A stretch of 64,000 nt of DNA, from assembly GCF_900114245.1 (NCBI RefSeq), contig NZ_FOSK01000006.1:1-64000 (forward strand). Direction: 5' to 3'. The stretch comes from Pseudovibrio ascidiaceicola. Its GTDB lineage: Bacteria; Pseudomonadota; Alphaproteobacteria; Rhizobiales; Stappiaceae. Both the position numbers and the translations under genes were made by a program. Shown here one piece after another: positions 18,360 through 27,199 of this stretch. The notes under the pieces are model-generated. The model was not told where the DNA came from. It did not search any database and worked only from the letters and a program-made list of their open reading frames with translations. How positions within the stretch are numbered: the stretch's first letter is position 1; every line of letters starts with the position of its first letter.

Positions 18360-18848
18360 ATGTCGCACTTAAAGACTATTTTTGTAATCGGAGGTCTCCT
18401 CGCAATGTCTACAACTTTTTCAACCACTGCTTCAGCTGCTGAAACTGCGCATAAACTCACTATCGTCAATCCCCAGAGCCTCTATGATCCGTCTGCCCAT
18501 GGCTACAGCGTGTCCGTGGTAGCGCCAGCTGGCGCACGGGTTGCCTATGTTTCCGGGCAAGGTGGTGCTGATGACAAAGGCGCTTATTCGCCTGATTTTT
18601 CGGTACAGGTTAAGCAGTCATATGCAAATCTGAAAAAGGTGCTTGATGCGCTTGATGCCACACCAGCTCAAGTTGCCAAGCTTACCGTCTATGTGGTTGA
18701 CCATGATCCGTCGAAGCTTGGGGTGTTGACCCAGAATGTGATGGAGATGTTTGGAGAAACGCTGCCGGCGCAGACGCTGGTTCCTGTTCCCAAACTGGCA
18801 ATTGATCCTATGCTGTTTGAAGTGGAAGCAGTCGTTATTCTTCCTTAG
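18360..18848 (+). CDS. RidA-family protein with a signal peptide
   Basis: A 162-residue YjgF/YER057c/UK114 protein. Residues 1-28 form a signal peptide (hydrophobic FVIGGLLAMSTTF, cleavage near ASAAETA), so the RidA domain should act in the periplasm. Domain marks are RVAYVSGQGGADDKG and LDALDATPAQVAKLTVYVVDHD. The usual RidA arginine that binds the substrate carboxylate (in an R-x-Y/V-V context) is not in its normal place here, since the corresponding strand reads LTVYVV. So deamination of enamines is not assured. ATG 18360 has AAGGAAA 6 bases upstream; earlier in-frame ATGs (18306, 18336) lack a site. Confidence 0.75.
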   Translation: MSHLKTIFVIGGLLAMSTTFSTTASAAETAHKLTIVNPQSLYDPSAHGYSVSVVAPAGARVAYVSGQGGADDKGAYSPDFSVQVKQSYANLKKVLDALDATPAQVAKLTVYVVDHDPSKLGVLTQNVMEMFGETLPAQTLVPVPKLAIDPMLFEVEAVVILP

Positions 18849-18881
18849 CTCATTGCAGGGTAATCCCTGCCTACTGCGTTT

Positions 18882-18913
18882 AATGATGCCTTTGCAGAAG
18901 TTGAGGCATCATT
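18882..18913. other. 10-bp perfect inverted repeat
   Basis: AATGATGCCT (18882-18891) / AGGCATCATT (18904-18913) with a 12-base loop, between the RidA-like and reductase genes. There is no T-run; it may be an operator or RNA-processing hairpin. A second small hairpin, GCAGGG / CCCTGC, lies at 18855-18870. Confidence 0.45.
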
Positions 18914-18979
18914 GCCGGAGTGTTTTAGCGCGCGATGAGCGAGACGAATATCTGAACGCCAGCAGCAGGAGGCCTGAGG

Positions 18980-19867
18980 ATGCATGATGTGATTGTGGTT
19001 GGGGGGAGTTACGCCGGAATGGCCGCTGCCTTACAATTGTTGCGTGCTCATAGATCTGTTCTGGTGATTGATGCAGGTGAGCGACGGAACCGCTTTGCCG
19101 AGCATGCCTACGGTTTTTTGGGGCAGGATGGGATGAGGCCTGATGACATATGGAAACAGGCGAGAGACCAACTTGATGCCTATCCGGGGCTCACTTGGTA
19201 TACGGGGACGGTTCAGGAAATTTCTGGTGAGATTGGAATGTTTCGTGTTTGCACCGATATGGGCGCGGATTCTACTGCTCACCGGATTTTGTTGGCTACG
19301 GGTGTTCGTGATGAGCTGCCCGATATTCCGGGTTTGTTAGAGCGCTGGGGCAAATCGGTTTTGCATTGCCCATACTGCCACGGTTATGAGCTGAGTGACG
19401 GGCCAATCGCTGTTATTGCCTTCAACCCTGTCTCTCTGCATCAGGCTGAGATTATGCCGGAGTGGGGACCAACGACCTTTTTCACGAATGGTGCGTCTTC
19501 ACTGGAGGAGGAGCAACGAGCACATCTGCTTCGCAGGGGCGCTACACTCGAAGATGTCGGGATCAGTCGTATTGAGGGTACTGCCGATATTGTGCTTGAA
19601 GATGGCCGTACATTGCCGTTTTCTGCGATCTTTGTTGTTTCCAACACCTATCCATCCAGCATGCTTGCTCAGACGGCTGGGTGTGCGTTGGAGGATCACC
19701 CTATGGGGCAACAGCTTGTGACTTCCGAGTTCAAGGAGACGACCGTTCGTGGTGTCTTTGCCTGTGGTGACGTTGCCCGCGTTCCGCATTCAGTTTCCTT
19801 TGCCGTGGGGGACGGTGTCTGGGCCGGAATGCATGTGCATCGGTCTTTGATTGATCCGGATATGTAG
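18980..19867 (+). CDS. Thioredoxin-reductase-like FAD oxidoreductase
   Basis: A 295-residue flavoprotein of the TrxB-like class. FAD-binding VVGGSYAGMAAALQLL at about 5-20; redox-active CPYCHG disulfide near 132-137; C-terminal FAD motif VFACGDVARVP near 260. The NADPH-binding GxGxxA/G motif is degraded (IAVIAFNPVSLHQAE), so it may take another electron donor or bind NADPH poorly. Members of this subgroup are often paired with small redox genes and Rrf2/WYL-type regulators. GGAGG lies 8 bases before ATG 18980. It follows the exported RidA and may share its transcript. Confidence 0.8.
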   Translation: MHDVIVVGGSYAGMAAALQLLRAHRSVLVIDAGERRNRFAEHAYGFLGQDGMRPDDIWKQARDQLDAYPGLTWYTGTVQEISGEIGMFRVCTDMGADSTAHRILLATGVRDELPDIPGLLERWGKSVLHCPYCHGYELSDGPIAVIAFNPVSLHQAEIMPEWGPTTFFTNGASSLEEEQRAHLLRRGATLEDVGISRIEGTADIVLEDGRTLPFSAIFVVSNTYPSSMLAQTAGCALEDHPMGQQLVTSEFKETTVRGVFACGDVARVPHSVSFAVGDGVWAGMHVHRSLIDPDM

Positions 19868-19883
19868 AGCGACTGAGTTAAGC

Positions 19884-20570
19884 TTATCGTTTTGAAACCA
19901 CTGTTTGTTCCCAGCCTTTGATGAGTGCTGCGCGGCGTCCGGGGTATCTATCTTTTTGAACTTCCACAGAGTGAACCCGGTCGGTGCGGAAATGCCGGTA
20001 GTCCTCTCTGGTTTCGCACCACGCGACGATGTAGCGGACCTTATCCAGATAGGCGATGAACAGAGGCCAGATGATGCGGGTGGTGAGTTGCTCGCTCTGG
20101 TCTTTGTAGATGAGCTGCAGTTTGGTTCTGCTTCGGATGGCGCGTCTCAGGATGACGCCGTCGAACTGATCGCTGGCAGGTGGTTTGGTTGCGATGGGTT
20201 TGACGCCAGCATCCAGTATGATTGGGCGCAGCTCTTGTGGGATGGCAGCAGAGAGTTTGGCGACCAGATCTCTGGCGGAGCGGGCGAGGGATGGATCTGC
20301 CTGTGTTGCCACCCATGCGGCGCCCAGTGCAGCGGCTTCCAATTCGTTAGCAGTCAGCATCAATGGCGGCATGTCATAAGCATCATCCAGCACGTAGCCT
20401 GTTCCGGCTTCTCCGGTGATGGGCACGCGCTGGGCCATGAGTTCTGCCATGTCGCGATACAATGTGCGCAGGGAGATTTCGAGCTCGTCTGCGAGAGCGC
20501 GTCCTGTGACAGGAGACCGGCTGGACCGCAAAATCTGGATGATGTGGAAAAGGCGTTCCGTGCGACGCAT
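19884..20570 (-). CDS. YafY-type WYL-domain transcriptional regulator 2
   Basis: A 228-residue paralogue of the regulator at 17529-18215. HTH (RLFHIIQILRSSRSPVTGRALADELEISLRTLYRDMAELM) followed by a WYL domain (RIIWPLFIAYL near 160, CETREDYRHFRTDRVHSV near 185-202). The ATG at 20570 has GGAG upstream. It diverges from the SRPBCC gene with about 100 bases between starts and is its likely regulator. It runs head-on to the reductase gene, ending 16 bases from it. Confidence 0.87.
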   Translation of the reverse strand: MRRTERLFHIIQILRSSRSPVTGRALADELEISLRTLYRDMAELMAQRVPITGEAGTGYVLDDAYDMPPLMLTANELEAAALGAAWVATQADPSLARSARDLVAKLSAAIPQELRPIILDAGVKPIATKPPASDQFDGVILRRAIRSRTKLQLIYKDQSEQLTTRIIWPLFIAYLDKVRYIVAWCETREDYRHFRTDRVHSVEVQKDRYPGRRAALIKGWEQTVVSKR

Positions 20571-20674
20571 TGCGGGCTCCTGCTGTCATGCTGCTGCCAC
20601 AACGGTGTCAGCAGCGCCACTGTATCAAGGGTTCAGCACCAAGCAAGATGTTTGCGAAGACTGAGGAAATCCAG

Positions 20675-21139
20675 ATGATACACTTTGAGCGTTCTTTGAT
20701 GATTGATGCCCGCGCGGATGCAATTTGGAATGTGCTTGGCAAGTTCATGCAGATCGATGAGTTTGCTCCGCTGTTGAAGTCCGTTGATGCACTGACGGAG
20801 GGGCCGGATGGGGTTGGCTCCAAGCGGCGCTGTCACTTTGAGGATGGTAACTCCGTGGTTGAAGAAGTGATCGAATGGGAGACAAATCACCGATATCGCG
20901 TTCGGCTGTCAGAGGCGCCCTCCATGCCGCTGCATGAGGCTTATGCGGAGATCTGCATAAAGCCACACACCCAAGGTCGGTCTCTGGTGGTGTGGAGCAT
21001 GGATTACCGCATGAAGTATGGGCCGCTTGGATGGTTGATGGGCCAGACCCTGCTTAAAATGATGATGGGCAAGGTGCTTGATGCGAACCTGAAAGGCCTT
21101 TCTGAAAAGGTGAAAGCGCTAAGAGCAATTGCGGCTTAG
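20675..21139 (+). CDS. SRPBCC family (polyketide cyclase-like) protein
   Basis: A 154-residue START/SRPBCC hydrophobic-pocket protein: MIHFERSLMIDARADAIWNVLGKF at the N-terminus, FAPLLKSVDALTEGPDGVGSKRRCHFEDG as the typical strand pair, and a long C-terminal helix LLKMMMGKVLDANLKGLSEKVKAL. Such proteins bind or transfer small hydrophobic ligands. ATG 20675 has AGGAAAT at good spacing; the longer in-frame extension overlaps the divergent regulator and is not conserved. It is probably controlled by the adjacent WYL regulator. Confidence 0.8.
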   Translation: MIHFERSLMIDARADAIWNVLGKFMQIDEFAPLLKSVDALTEGPDGVGSKRRCHFEDGNSVVEEVIEWETNHRYRVRLSEAPSMPLHEAYAEICIKPHTQGRSLVVWSMDYRMKYGPLGWLMGQTLLKMMMGKVLDANLKGLSEKVKALRAIAA

Positions 21140-21248
21140 AGCGGAATACGCTTGACGAAACCCATGCAGGCTTTGATATGAGTCAGTGGTTCGGGTGGGT
21201 TAGGTCCTTATAGTTCCAGTCGGACTCGCGAAATGGAGTATCCTGATT

Positions 21249-22034
21249 GTGACTGGTTTCTGGCGTTTTTGTTCTGCAGCTGTTGTAAGCCTTGCGCTGT
21301 TTGTTGGCGGCGGGGCTGGTGCGTTTGCGCAGGAGCCGGAGCGGATACTGGTGTTCGCCGCCTCCAGCCTGAAGGATGTGCTGGAAGATGCTGGCGCGCA
21401 GTTTGATCAATCCCATAACACCAAGACAGAGTTCTCCTTCGGTGGTTCGCAGACCATCACCCGCCACGTTGTGGCCGGTGCGCCGGCTGATGTGCTGGTG
21501 ACAGCGGATGATGCGTGGATGGCGTATGCCGTGAAGAATGGTGTGCTGGTGGATGACAGCGTGGTGGAGCTTGCCTCCAACGGGCTTGTGCTGGTTGGCT
21601 CTGAGGTGCAGAGCGCAGAAGCTGTTGAGCTGAATGCAGAAGCCTTGCAGTCTGCATTAGCGGATGGGCGTTTGGCGATGGGAGAGCCGGAGACGGTGCC
21701 TGCGGGGCGTTATGGCAAAGAAGCGCTGACCAACCTCGGTTTGTGGGAGAATGTTGCTCGTCAGGTGGCTCCCATGGAGAATGTGCGTGTTGCTCTAGCC
21801 GCTGCTGCGCGGGGTGAAGTGCCATTGGCGCTGGTCTATTCTTCTGACGCGAAGGTGGAACATGGTGTGCGGGTGCTTGCGGAAATTCCGCAGGACAGTC
21901 ATCGTGCTATTGTTATTCCGGGAGCCTTGACCTCTGGCCATTCCGAGGCTAGCGAAGGATTTATGGAGTTTTTGAAGAGTGCTGAGGGGCGCAAGATCTT
22001 TCAGGCTCATGGTTTCAAAGTGAGTGGCGATTGA
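21249..22034 (+). CDS. modA: Molybdate ABC transporter substrate-binding protein ModA
   Basis: A 261-residue periplasmic molybdate/tungstate receptor. Signal peptide about 1-27 (hydrophobic, ending GAFAQEP). Oxyanion-binding segments are FAASSLKDVL (about 35-44), FGGSQTITRHVVAGAPADVLVTAD (about 64-87) and the second-lobe PETVPAGRYGKEAL (about 154-167). GTG start at 21249 with GGAG about 10 bases upstream. Its stop overlaps the modB start. I see no ModE box or Moco riboswitch in the 109 bp upstream. Confidence 0.92.
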   Translation: MTGFWRFCSAAVVSLALFVGGGAGAFAQEPERILVFAASSLKDVLEDAGAQFDQSHNTKTEFSFGGSQTITRHVVAGAPADVLVTADDAWMAYAVKNGVLVDDSVVELASNGLVLVGSEVQSAEAVELNAEALQSALADGRLAMGEPETVPAGRYGKEALTNLGLWENVARQVAPMENVRVALAAAARGEVPLALVYSSDAKVEHGVRVLAEIPQDSHRAIVIPGALTSGHSEASEGFMEFLKSAEGRKIFQAHGFKVSGD

Positions 22035-22735
22035 GCTTTTATCTGACGGATGCAGAATGGGCAGCGATCCAGCTGTCGCTGCAGGTTGCGAGCCTTGCAA
22101 TTGCGATTGCGCTGCCGCCTGCGGTTCTGCTCGGCTATGCTCTCGCCCGCTGGAAGTTTCCCGGATACACACTGGTGAATGCCTTGGTGCATTTGCCGAT
22201 TGTGCTGCCGCCTGTAGTGACGGGTTATGTGCTGCTGGTGCTGTTTGGGCGGCAGGGTATGTTGGGCAGCTTTTTTGCTGATGTGTTTGGCATTGTGTTT
22301 GCCTTCCGCTGGACAGGAGCTGCGCTAGCTGCCGGGATCATGGCGTTTCCGATGATTATTCGTCCGGTGAAGCTTTCCTTTGAGTTGTCTGATGGGCAGT
22401 TGGAAGAAGCGGCGCATTCGCTGGGAACGTCTCGCCTCAAAACCTTTCTGCTGATCACGCTGCCACTGGCGCTGCCGGGTATCCTGAGCGGTGCGATCCT
22501 TGGGTTTGCTAAGGCAATGGGTGAGTTTGGGGCGACGATTACGTTTGTTTCCAACATTCCCGGTGAGACGCGCACGCTGTCGCTGGCGCTTTACACGGAG
22601 ATGCAGAGCCTTTCTGGTGATGCAGGAGCGATCCGCCTGACGGTGATTGCGATTGTGGTTTCCATCTGTGCGCTGGTGTTCTCTGAGGTGATTTCACGAC
22701 GCCTCTCCCGCAAGTTGGGAGGGCAGCATGATTGA
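22031..22735 (+). CDS. modB: Molybdate ABC transporter permease ModB
   Basis: A 234-residue inner-membrane permease with five to six segments. The EAA loop that contacts ModC is LEEAAHSLGTSRLKTFLLITLPLALPGI at about 137-164. GYVLLVLFGRQGMLGSFF is the ModB-type periplasmic segment. The start is a TTG at 22031 inside a TTGA overlap with the modA stop, so translation is coupled. Its end overlaps modC by 8 bases. Confidence 0.92.
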   Translation: MSFYLTDAEWAAIQLSLQVASLAIAIALPPAVLLGYALARWKFPGYTLVNALVHLPIVLPPVVTGYVLLVLFGRQGMLGSFFADVFGIVFAFRWTGAALAAGIMAFPMIIRPVKLSFELSDGQLEEAAHSLGTSRLKTFLLITLPLALPGILSGAILGFAKAMGEFGATITFVSNIPGETRTLSLALYTEMQSLSGDAGAIRLTVIAIVVSICALVFSEVISRRLSRKLGGQHD

Positions 22736-23795
22736 CGTCGATATCTCCAGCCGGTTGGGTGACTTCTCGCTTTCTGCCAAGTTTGAGGTGAACAGTGGGA
22801 TCACGGCGATCTTTGGTAAGTCAGGGGCTGGCAAATCCTCGTTGATCCGCATGATTGCTGGGCTGTCCGCTCCGGATAATGGCCGTATTGCGCTGGGCGA
22901 GCGGGTTGTTTTTGACCGGGCTGCTTCCATCAACGTGCCTATTCAGCAGCGCGGGGTGGGCATGGTGTTTCAGGATTCCCGCCTGTTTCCGCATATGAAT
23001 GTGGAGCGGAATCTGCTTTACAGCCAGTGGGCGGCGGGGCGGAAATCTGCCGTTGGGCTTGCTGAGATTGCAGAGCTGCTGGGTATCTCCCACTTGCTGA
23101 AGCGGCGGCCTCATGGTCTTTCCGGTGGGGAGAAGCAGCGTGTGGCGATTGGGCGGGCATTGCTTTCCAATCCGCAGCTGCTTGTGCTGGATGAGCCGCT
23201 GGCGTCACTGGATGCCTCGCGTAAAGCGGAGATCCTACCGTATCTTCTGAAGTTGAAGAATGAGTTCGGTATTCCGATGCTGTATGTGAGTCACAGTCTT
23301 GGTGAGATTGAGCAGTTGGCGGATACGCTGGTGCTACTGGATGCCGGGTCTGTGGTGGCACATGGGCCAATTGCGCAGATGCTGAGCAATCTGGAGCTGC
23401 CGCAACTGGCGAGTGGACCGGATGCTGGTTCCCTGCTGTTTGCCACGCTGAACACCTATGATGAGCAGTGGCAGATCACTGAGTTTGGCCTGGAAGGGCA
23501 GGTGCTGCAGTTACCGGGGCAGTTGGGTACTGTAGGGCAGGATGCCCGCATTCGCATCAAGGCAAAGGATGTGGCTCTGGCTCGTAAAGCGCCGGAGGAA
23601 GCATCCGTTCGTAATGTGCTGTCCGTTGTGATTGAAGGGATTACGGAGACCTCTGGCCCTTATGCTGAAGTGGATTGCCGGGTTGGGGAACAGCATTTGC
23701 GGGCTCGTTTGACGCGTCACTCCGTGCATGAGTTGCAACTGGTTGCCGGACAACAGGTATTTGCTTTGATCAAAAGTGTTGCGCTAGACCAGTGA
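22728..23795 (+). CDS. modC: Molybdate ABC transporter ATPase ModC
   Basis: A 355-residue ATPase driving ModB. Walker A GKSGAGKS at 30-37, signature LSGGE at 131-135, Walker B LLVLDE at 151-156, switch His in VSHSLGEIEQL near 186. The C-terminal part (about 290-352, ARIRIKAKDVALARKAP onwards) is the TOBE/MOP oxyanion-binding domain, which gives molybdate feedback in some homologues. It ends the modABC operon; no terminator is clear before the histidine kinase gene 88 bases on. Confidence 0.93.
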   Translation: MIDVDISSRLGDFSLSAKFEVNSGITAIFGKSGAGKSSLIRMIAGLSAPDNGRIALGERVVFDRAASINVPIQQRGVGMVFQDSRLFPHMNVERNLLYSQWAAGRKSAVGLAEIAELLGISHLLKRRPHGLSGGEKQRVAIGRALLSNPQLLVLDEPLASLDASRKAEILPYLLKLKNEFGIPMLYVSHSLGEIEQLADTLVLLDAGSVVAHGPIAQMLSNLELPQLASGPDAGSLLFATLNTYDEQWQITEFGLEGQVLQLPGQLGTVGQDARIRIKAKDVALARKAPEEASVRNVLSVVIEGITETSGPYAEVDCRVGEQHLRARLTRHSVHELQLVAGQQVFALIKSVALDQ

Positions 23796-23883
23796 ACGAA
23801 CACGCGTTACACCGTACGTGATTGAGTGCATTTGGTGATGTCTCGGGAGGTATCGCCACCATATTCTAAATCGGACAAGCGAC

Positions 23884-25713
23884 GTGAACAGGACAAGCAG
23901 ATCTGAGCGATGGCAGCGGGTCTCCAGTGTTGCACTGGTGACGTTTGCTATATTTGCGCTCGTGGTTGCCTGGGTCGCGATGCAGTTGAGCAGCCAGTTT
24001 TATATGGCTGACTTGCAAACGCGTGGGCAGGCGACCTTATCTGTGCAGGCCGCTGGGCTTGAGAAGTATCTCGATAAGTACCGCTTGTTGCCGCCGTTGC
24101 TGGCGCGGCGCTCTGATATTGTGCAGATCCTTGCCAATAATGAACATGAGCGCGGGCAGAATGTTGCCAAGGTGATTGCTGGTATGTCTGGTGCGCAGGA
24201 AGTTTGGTTCCAAAAGCCGGATGGCCAGATTGTTGCTTCCAACCTGGTTGATAACGCCAGTATGGCAGAGCAGGGCATGTCCTCTTATGCGGATGCGTTG
24301 CAAGCGGCGCGGCAAGGGCGGCTTGGGCGGCAATTGGTGCTATCGCGCAGTGGTGGACCTGCCAGCTATGTGTTTATTGCTCCGGTTCGGCAAGGGGAGC
24401 AGGACTACGGCTTTATTGCGGTTCGTGTGAGCCTTGAGGGGGTTGAGCAATCCTGGGCACTTTCCAAGGATCGTCTTGTTGCTGTTGATCAGAATGGCAT
24501 TGTGGTTGCCACTAACCAATCTACTTGGCGTGGTGAACGGTTGTTTGCACAACGTACGACGCGACGTGGACGTGTGTCCGCTACTCTCAATGGGGTGATT
24601 GAGCAGCGTTGGTATGATTTGAATTTCCAGCTTGTGCGGTTGAGCCCGCCTTTCAATAAGCCCAACTTCCAGATGATTGAGCAGGAGCTGCCTGTGCTGA
24701 ACTGGAAAGTGGTGTTGTTTGCCGACACTTCTCAGGTTCGTCAGCAGTCTATCTGGGCTGCTCTGGTGGCTTTGCTGCTGTGTGTTGTCAGTGGTGGATT
24801 GTTCTGGATGGCGGGTGAGCGGCGACGGCGGTTGCTCGAGCGTATTCGGCAGGACAAGGTTTATGCGGCGCGGCTGGAAGAGCGCGTGCATGAACGTACC
24901 CGTGAGCTTTCCACTATGAATGCTTTGCTGGCGCAGGAAGTGAAAGAACGTGAGGCAGCAGAAACCGGACTGCAACAGGCACAGGCCAGTCTGGTGCAGT
25001 CTGCAAAGCTGGCGACATTGGGTGAAATGTCTGCTGCGCTGTCTCATGAGTTTAACCAGCCACTGGGCGCGATCCGTACGCACTCAGAAAATGCGCAGGT
25101 GTTGATTGAGACCGGTAAGTCAGACCGGGCGTTGAAGAGCCTAGGCAAGATTGTTGCCATGGTGGAGCGCATGGCGGCGATCAGCCAAATCCTGAAAGGC
25201 TTCACCCGTAAAGCGGGGCGTGATCTTACTCCGGTGAAGGTTTCTGCCGTTGTTGGCGAAGTGCTGATGCTGACGGGCCCCCGTTGCAAACAGATGGGCG
25301 TGCACACTGAGGTGGTGCAGGACGATAAGTCCATTGAGGTTCTGGCTGGGCAAGTGCGTCTTGCGCAGGTGCTGATGAACCTGATGAGCAATGCGCTGGA
25401 TGCCATGAAGGTGCAAGTTGAGCCGTGTATCCGGATTTCGGTTGCTCACCATGAGCAGCAAGTGATTATCCGCTTTGAGGACAACGGCCCCGGTGTGCCA
25501 GAGGATGTTGTTGCGAGCATTTTCGACCCGTTCTTCACTACAAAGGATGTGGGTGAAGGATTGGGGCTTGGCCTTTCCATTGCCTATAAGATAATCGAGG
25601 ATCTTGAAGGGCAGCTGCGCTATGAGCAATCTGAGCTTGGTGGTGCATGTTTTGTGATTGTGCTGAAGGATGCCTCGGAGACTTCCGGCGATCTTGAGGA
25701 AGAAGAAGTTTAG
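23884..25713 (+). CDS. dctB: DctB-type sensor histidine kinase
   Basis: A 609-residue membrane kinase. TM1 about 16-36, a large periplasmic double-PAS-like sensor (about 40-295), TM2 about 299-320, a coiled linker (LEERVHERTRELSTMNALL, about 338-360), then HisKA with the phospho-His in ALSHEFNQPLGAIRTHSENA and HATPase (NLMSNALDAM N-box, EDNGPGVP, GLGLGLSIAYKII). This layout is that of DctB, which senses C4-dicarboxylates. GTG start at 23884. It ends one base before the activator gene and lies upstream of a TRAP operon. The dctB symbol is by analogy; the real ligand may differ. Confidence 0.85.
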   Translation: MNRTSRSERWQRVSSVALVTFAIFALVVAWVAMQLSSQFYMADLQTRGQATLSVQAAGLEKYLDKYRLLPPLLARRSDIVQILANNEHERGQNVAKVIAGMSGAQEVWFQKPDGQIVASNLVDNASMAEQGMSSYADALQAARQGRLGRQLVLSRSGGPASYVFIAPVRQGEQDYGFIAVRVSLEGVEQSWALSKDRLVAVDQNGIVVATNQSTWRGERLFAQRTTRRGRVSATLNGVIEQRWYDLNFQLVRLSPPFNKPNFQMIEQELPVLNWKVVLFADTSQVRQQSIWAALVALLLCVVSGGLFWMAGERRRRLLERIRQDKVYAARLEERVHERTRELSTMNALLAQEVKEREAAETGLQQAQASLVQSAKLATLGEMSAALSHEFNQPLGAIRTHSENAQVLIETGKSDRALKSLGKIVAMVERMAAISQILKGFTRKAGRDLTPVKVSAVVGEVLMLTGPRCKQMGVHTEVVQDDKSIEVLAGQVRLAQVLMNLMSNALDAMKVQVEPCIRISVAHHEQQVIIRFEDNGPGVPEDVVASIFDPFFTTKDVGEGLGLGLSIAYKIIEDLEGQLRYEQSELGGACFVIVLKDASETSGDLEEEEV

Positions 25714-25714
25714 T

Positions 25715-27082
25715 ATGGACGTATGGGCAATCGATAAAGCCACCATTCTTCTTGTCGATGATGATGAGGATATGCGTGAGGCGCTGGTGGAAGGGCTGGA
25801 ACTGGCTGACTATCACGTGGTGTCGTTTTCTCGTGCTGAAGAAGCGCTCGAGCACATCACGCATGAGTTCTATGGTGTTCTGGTCAGCGATATCCGTATG
25901 CCCAAGATGGGTGGCTTTGATCTGATGAAAGCTGCTTTTGAGATCGATAGTGCTTTGCCTGTGGTGCTGATTACGGGCCATGGTGACGTGCCGCTGGCAG
26001 TGGAAGCCATGCGGGCCGGGGCCTATGATTTTAAAGAGAAGCCGTTTCCGGTTAGCGGGCTGGTTGCCGTTGTTGAGCGCGGGCTGGAAAAACGCCGTTT
26101 GACACTGGAAAACCGCGTGCTGCGTGAAGAACTGGGCAAGCTCTCTGGTCTGGAAGAGCGCATTGTTGGCAAATCACCGTCCATGGAAGAGCTGCGGAGT
26201 ACGATTACCGCGCTGTCTGGCACGGATGCGGATGTGCTTATTCTGGGTGAGACTGGTTCTGGTAAAGAGGTCGTCGCGCGTGCTTTGCATGAAGAAGGCC
26301 TGCGCAAAGACGGGCCATTTGTAGCGCTGAACTGTGGCGCCCTGCCTGCAGATATCATCGAGAGCGAGCTGTTTGGGCATGAGAAAGGCGCATTTACTGG
26401 TGCAAGTGGTCTGCGTATTGGCAAGCTGGAACATGCACATGGCGGGACGGTGTTTCTGGATGAGATTGAGTCCATGCCACTGGACTTGCAGGTAAAGCTG
26501 CTGCGGGTGTTCGAGACGCGAACGATTGAGCGGCTCGGGTCAAACAAGTCCATTCCGCTGGATCTGCGTTTTGTGGCTGCAACCAAGGAAGATTTAGAGG
26601 CAGCCTCTAACGAAGGGCGGTTCCGGAAGGATCTGTTTTATCGCCTTAACGTGATTACACTGGCTATTCCGCCTCTGCGGGAACGCTTGGAAGATATTCC
26701 GGTGCTGTTCCACTATCTGACGCGGGGTGCGCGGGCGCGCTATCGGAAAGAAGTGCCGGAGATTTCACGGGAGTTTCTCGGTGAACTGATGCAGCGTGAG
26801 TGGCCGGGAAATGTACGCGAACTGCGCAATGTGGCAGACCGGTTTGTGCTGGGGTTGGAAGGTCAGCCAAAGGCAGCTGGCGCGGCGGTTGTCGTTTCGG
26901 GTCCGCAGAGCGGTACTCTGGCTGAGCGCGTAAGTACCTATGAACGCGATATTATTGCTGTCGAGCTTGAGAAGAACGACGGCAAGATCAAGCCGACATA
27001 CGAGGCCCTCTCCGTTTCCCGTAAGGCGCTTTATGAGAAGATGAAGAAGTACGGGCTTGGTAAGGACGAGATTGGTGAATGA
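25715..27082 (+). CDS. dctD: Sigma-54-dependent response regulator, DctD type
   Basis: A 455-residue enhancer-binding protein. Receiver with phospho-acceptor Asp59, acidic pocket Asp15-17 and Lys109; AAA+ domain with Walker A GETGSGKE at 178-185, the sigma-54-contacting GAFTGA loop at 225-230, and Walker B GTVFLDE; C-terminal Fis-type HTH (about 420-450, KPTYEALSVSRKALYEKMKKYG). The start ATG 25715 follows GAGGAAGAAG and lies one base past the kinase stop. It should be activated by that kinase and turn on the sigma-54 promoter at 27200 through the palindrome at 27085. Confidence 0.9.
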   Translation: MDVWAIDKATILLVDDDEDMREALVEGLELADYHVVSFSRAEEALEHITHEFYGVLVSDIRMPKMGGFDLMKAAFEIDSALPVVLITGHGDVPLAVEAMRAGAYDFKEKPFPVSGLVAVVERGLEKRRLTLENRVLREELGKLSGLEERIVGKSPSMEELRSTITALSGTDADVLILGETGSGKEVVARALHEEGLRKDGPFVALNCGALPADIIESELFGHEKGAFTGASGLRIGKLEHAHGGTVFLDEIESMPLDLQVKLLRVFETRTIERLGSNKSIPLDLRFVAATKEDLEAASNEGRFRKDLFYRLNVITLAIPPLRERLEDIPVLFHYLTRGARARYRKEVPEISREFLGELMQREWPGNVRELRNVADRFVLGLEGQPKAAGAAVVVSGPQSGTLAERVSTYERDIIAVELEKNDGKIKPTYEALSVSRKALYEKMKKYGLGKDEIGE

Positions 27083-27084
27083 AG

Positions 27085-27104
27085 ATGTGTCGAATTCGAC
27101 ACAT
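27085..27104. promoter_or_regulatory. Perfect 20-bp palindrome, candidate activator (UAS) site
   Basis: ATGTGTCGAATTCGACACAT is fully self-complementary. It lies about 96 bases upstream of the sigma-54 -24 element, a typical distance for an enhancer. It begins 2 bases after the dctD-like stop; the following TTTTT run means it could double as a terminator. Confidence 0.65.
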
Positions 27105-27118
27105 TTTTGAGTAGTCAA

Positions 27119-27136
27119 TGTTACTTATTCGTAACA
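27119..27136. promoter_or_regulatory. Second inverted repeat upstream of the TRAP promoter
   Basis: TGTTAC (27119-27124) / GTAACA (27131-27136) with a 6-base spacer, between the 20-bp palindrome and the sigma-54 site. Possible operator for another factor or IHF-region element. Confidence 0.4.
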
Positions 27137-27199
27137 AATGCAATTTGAATGATTAGGTAGATATCCGTAAGTAGCTGAAAATACTATTAGTATTAAAAC

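Noticed and set aside
21140-21248. ModE box or molybdenum-cofactor riboswitch before modA
   Set aside because: I looked for both and saw neither; regulation of modABC is not visible.
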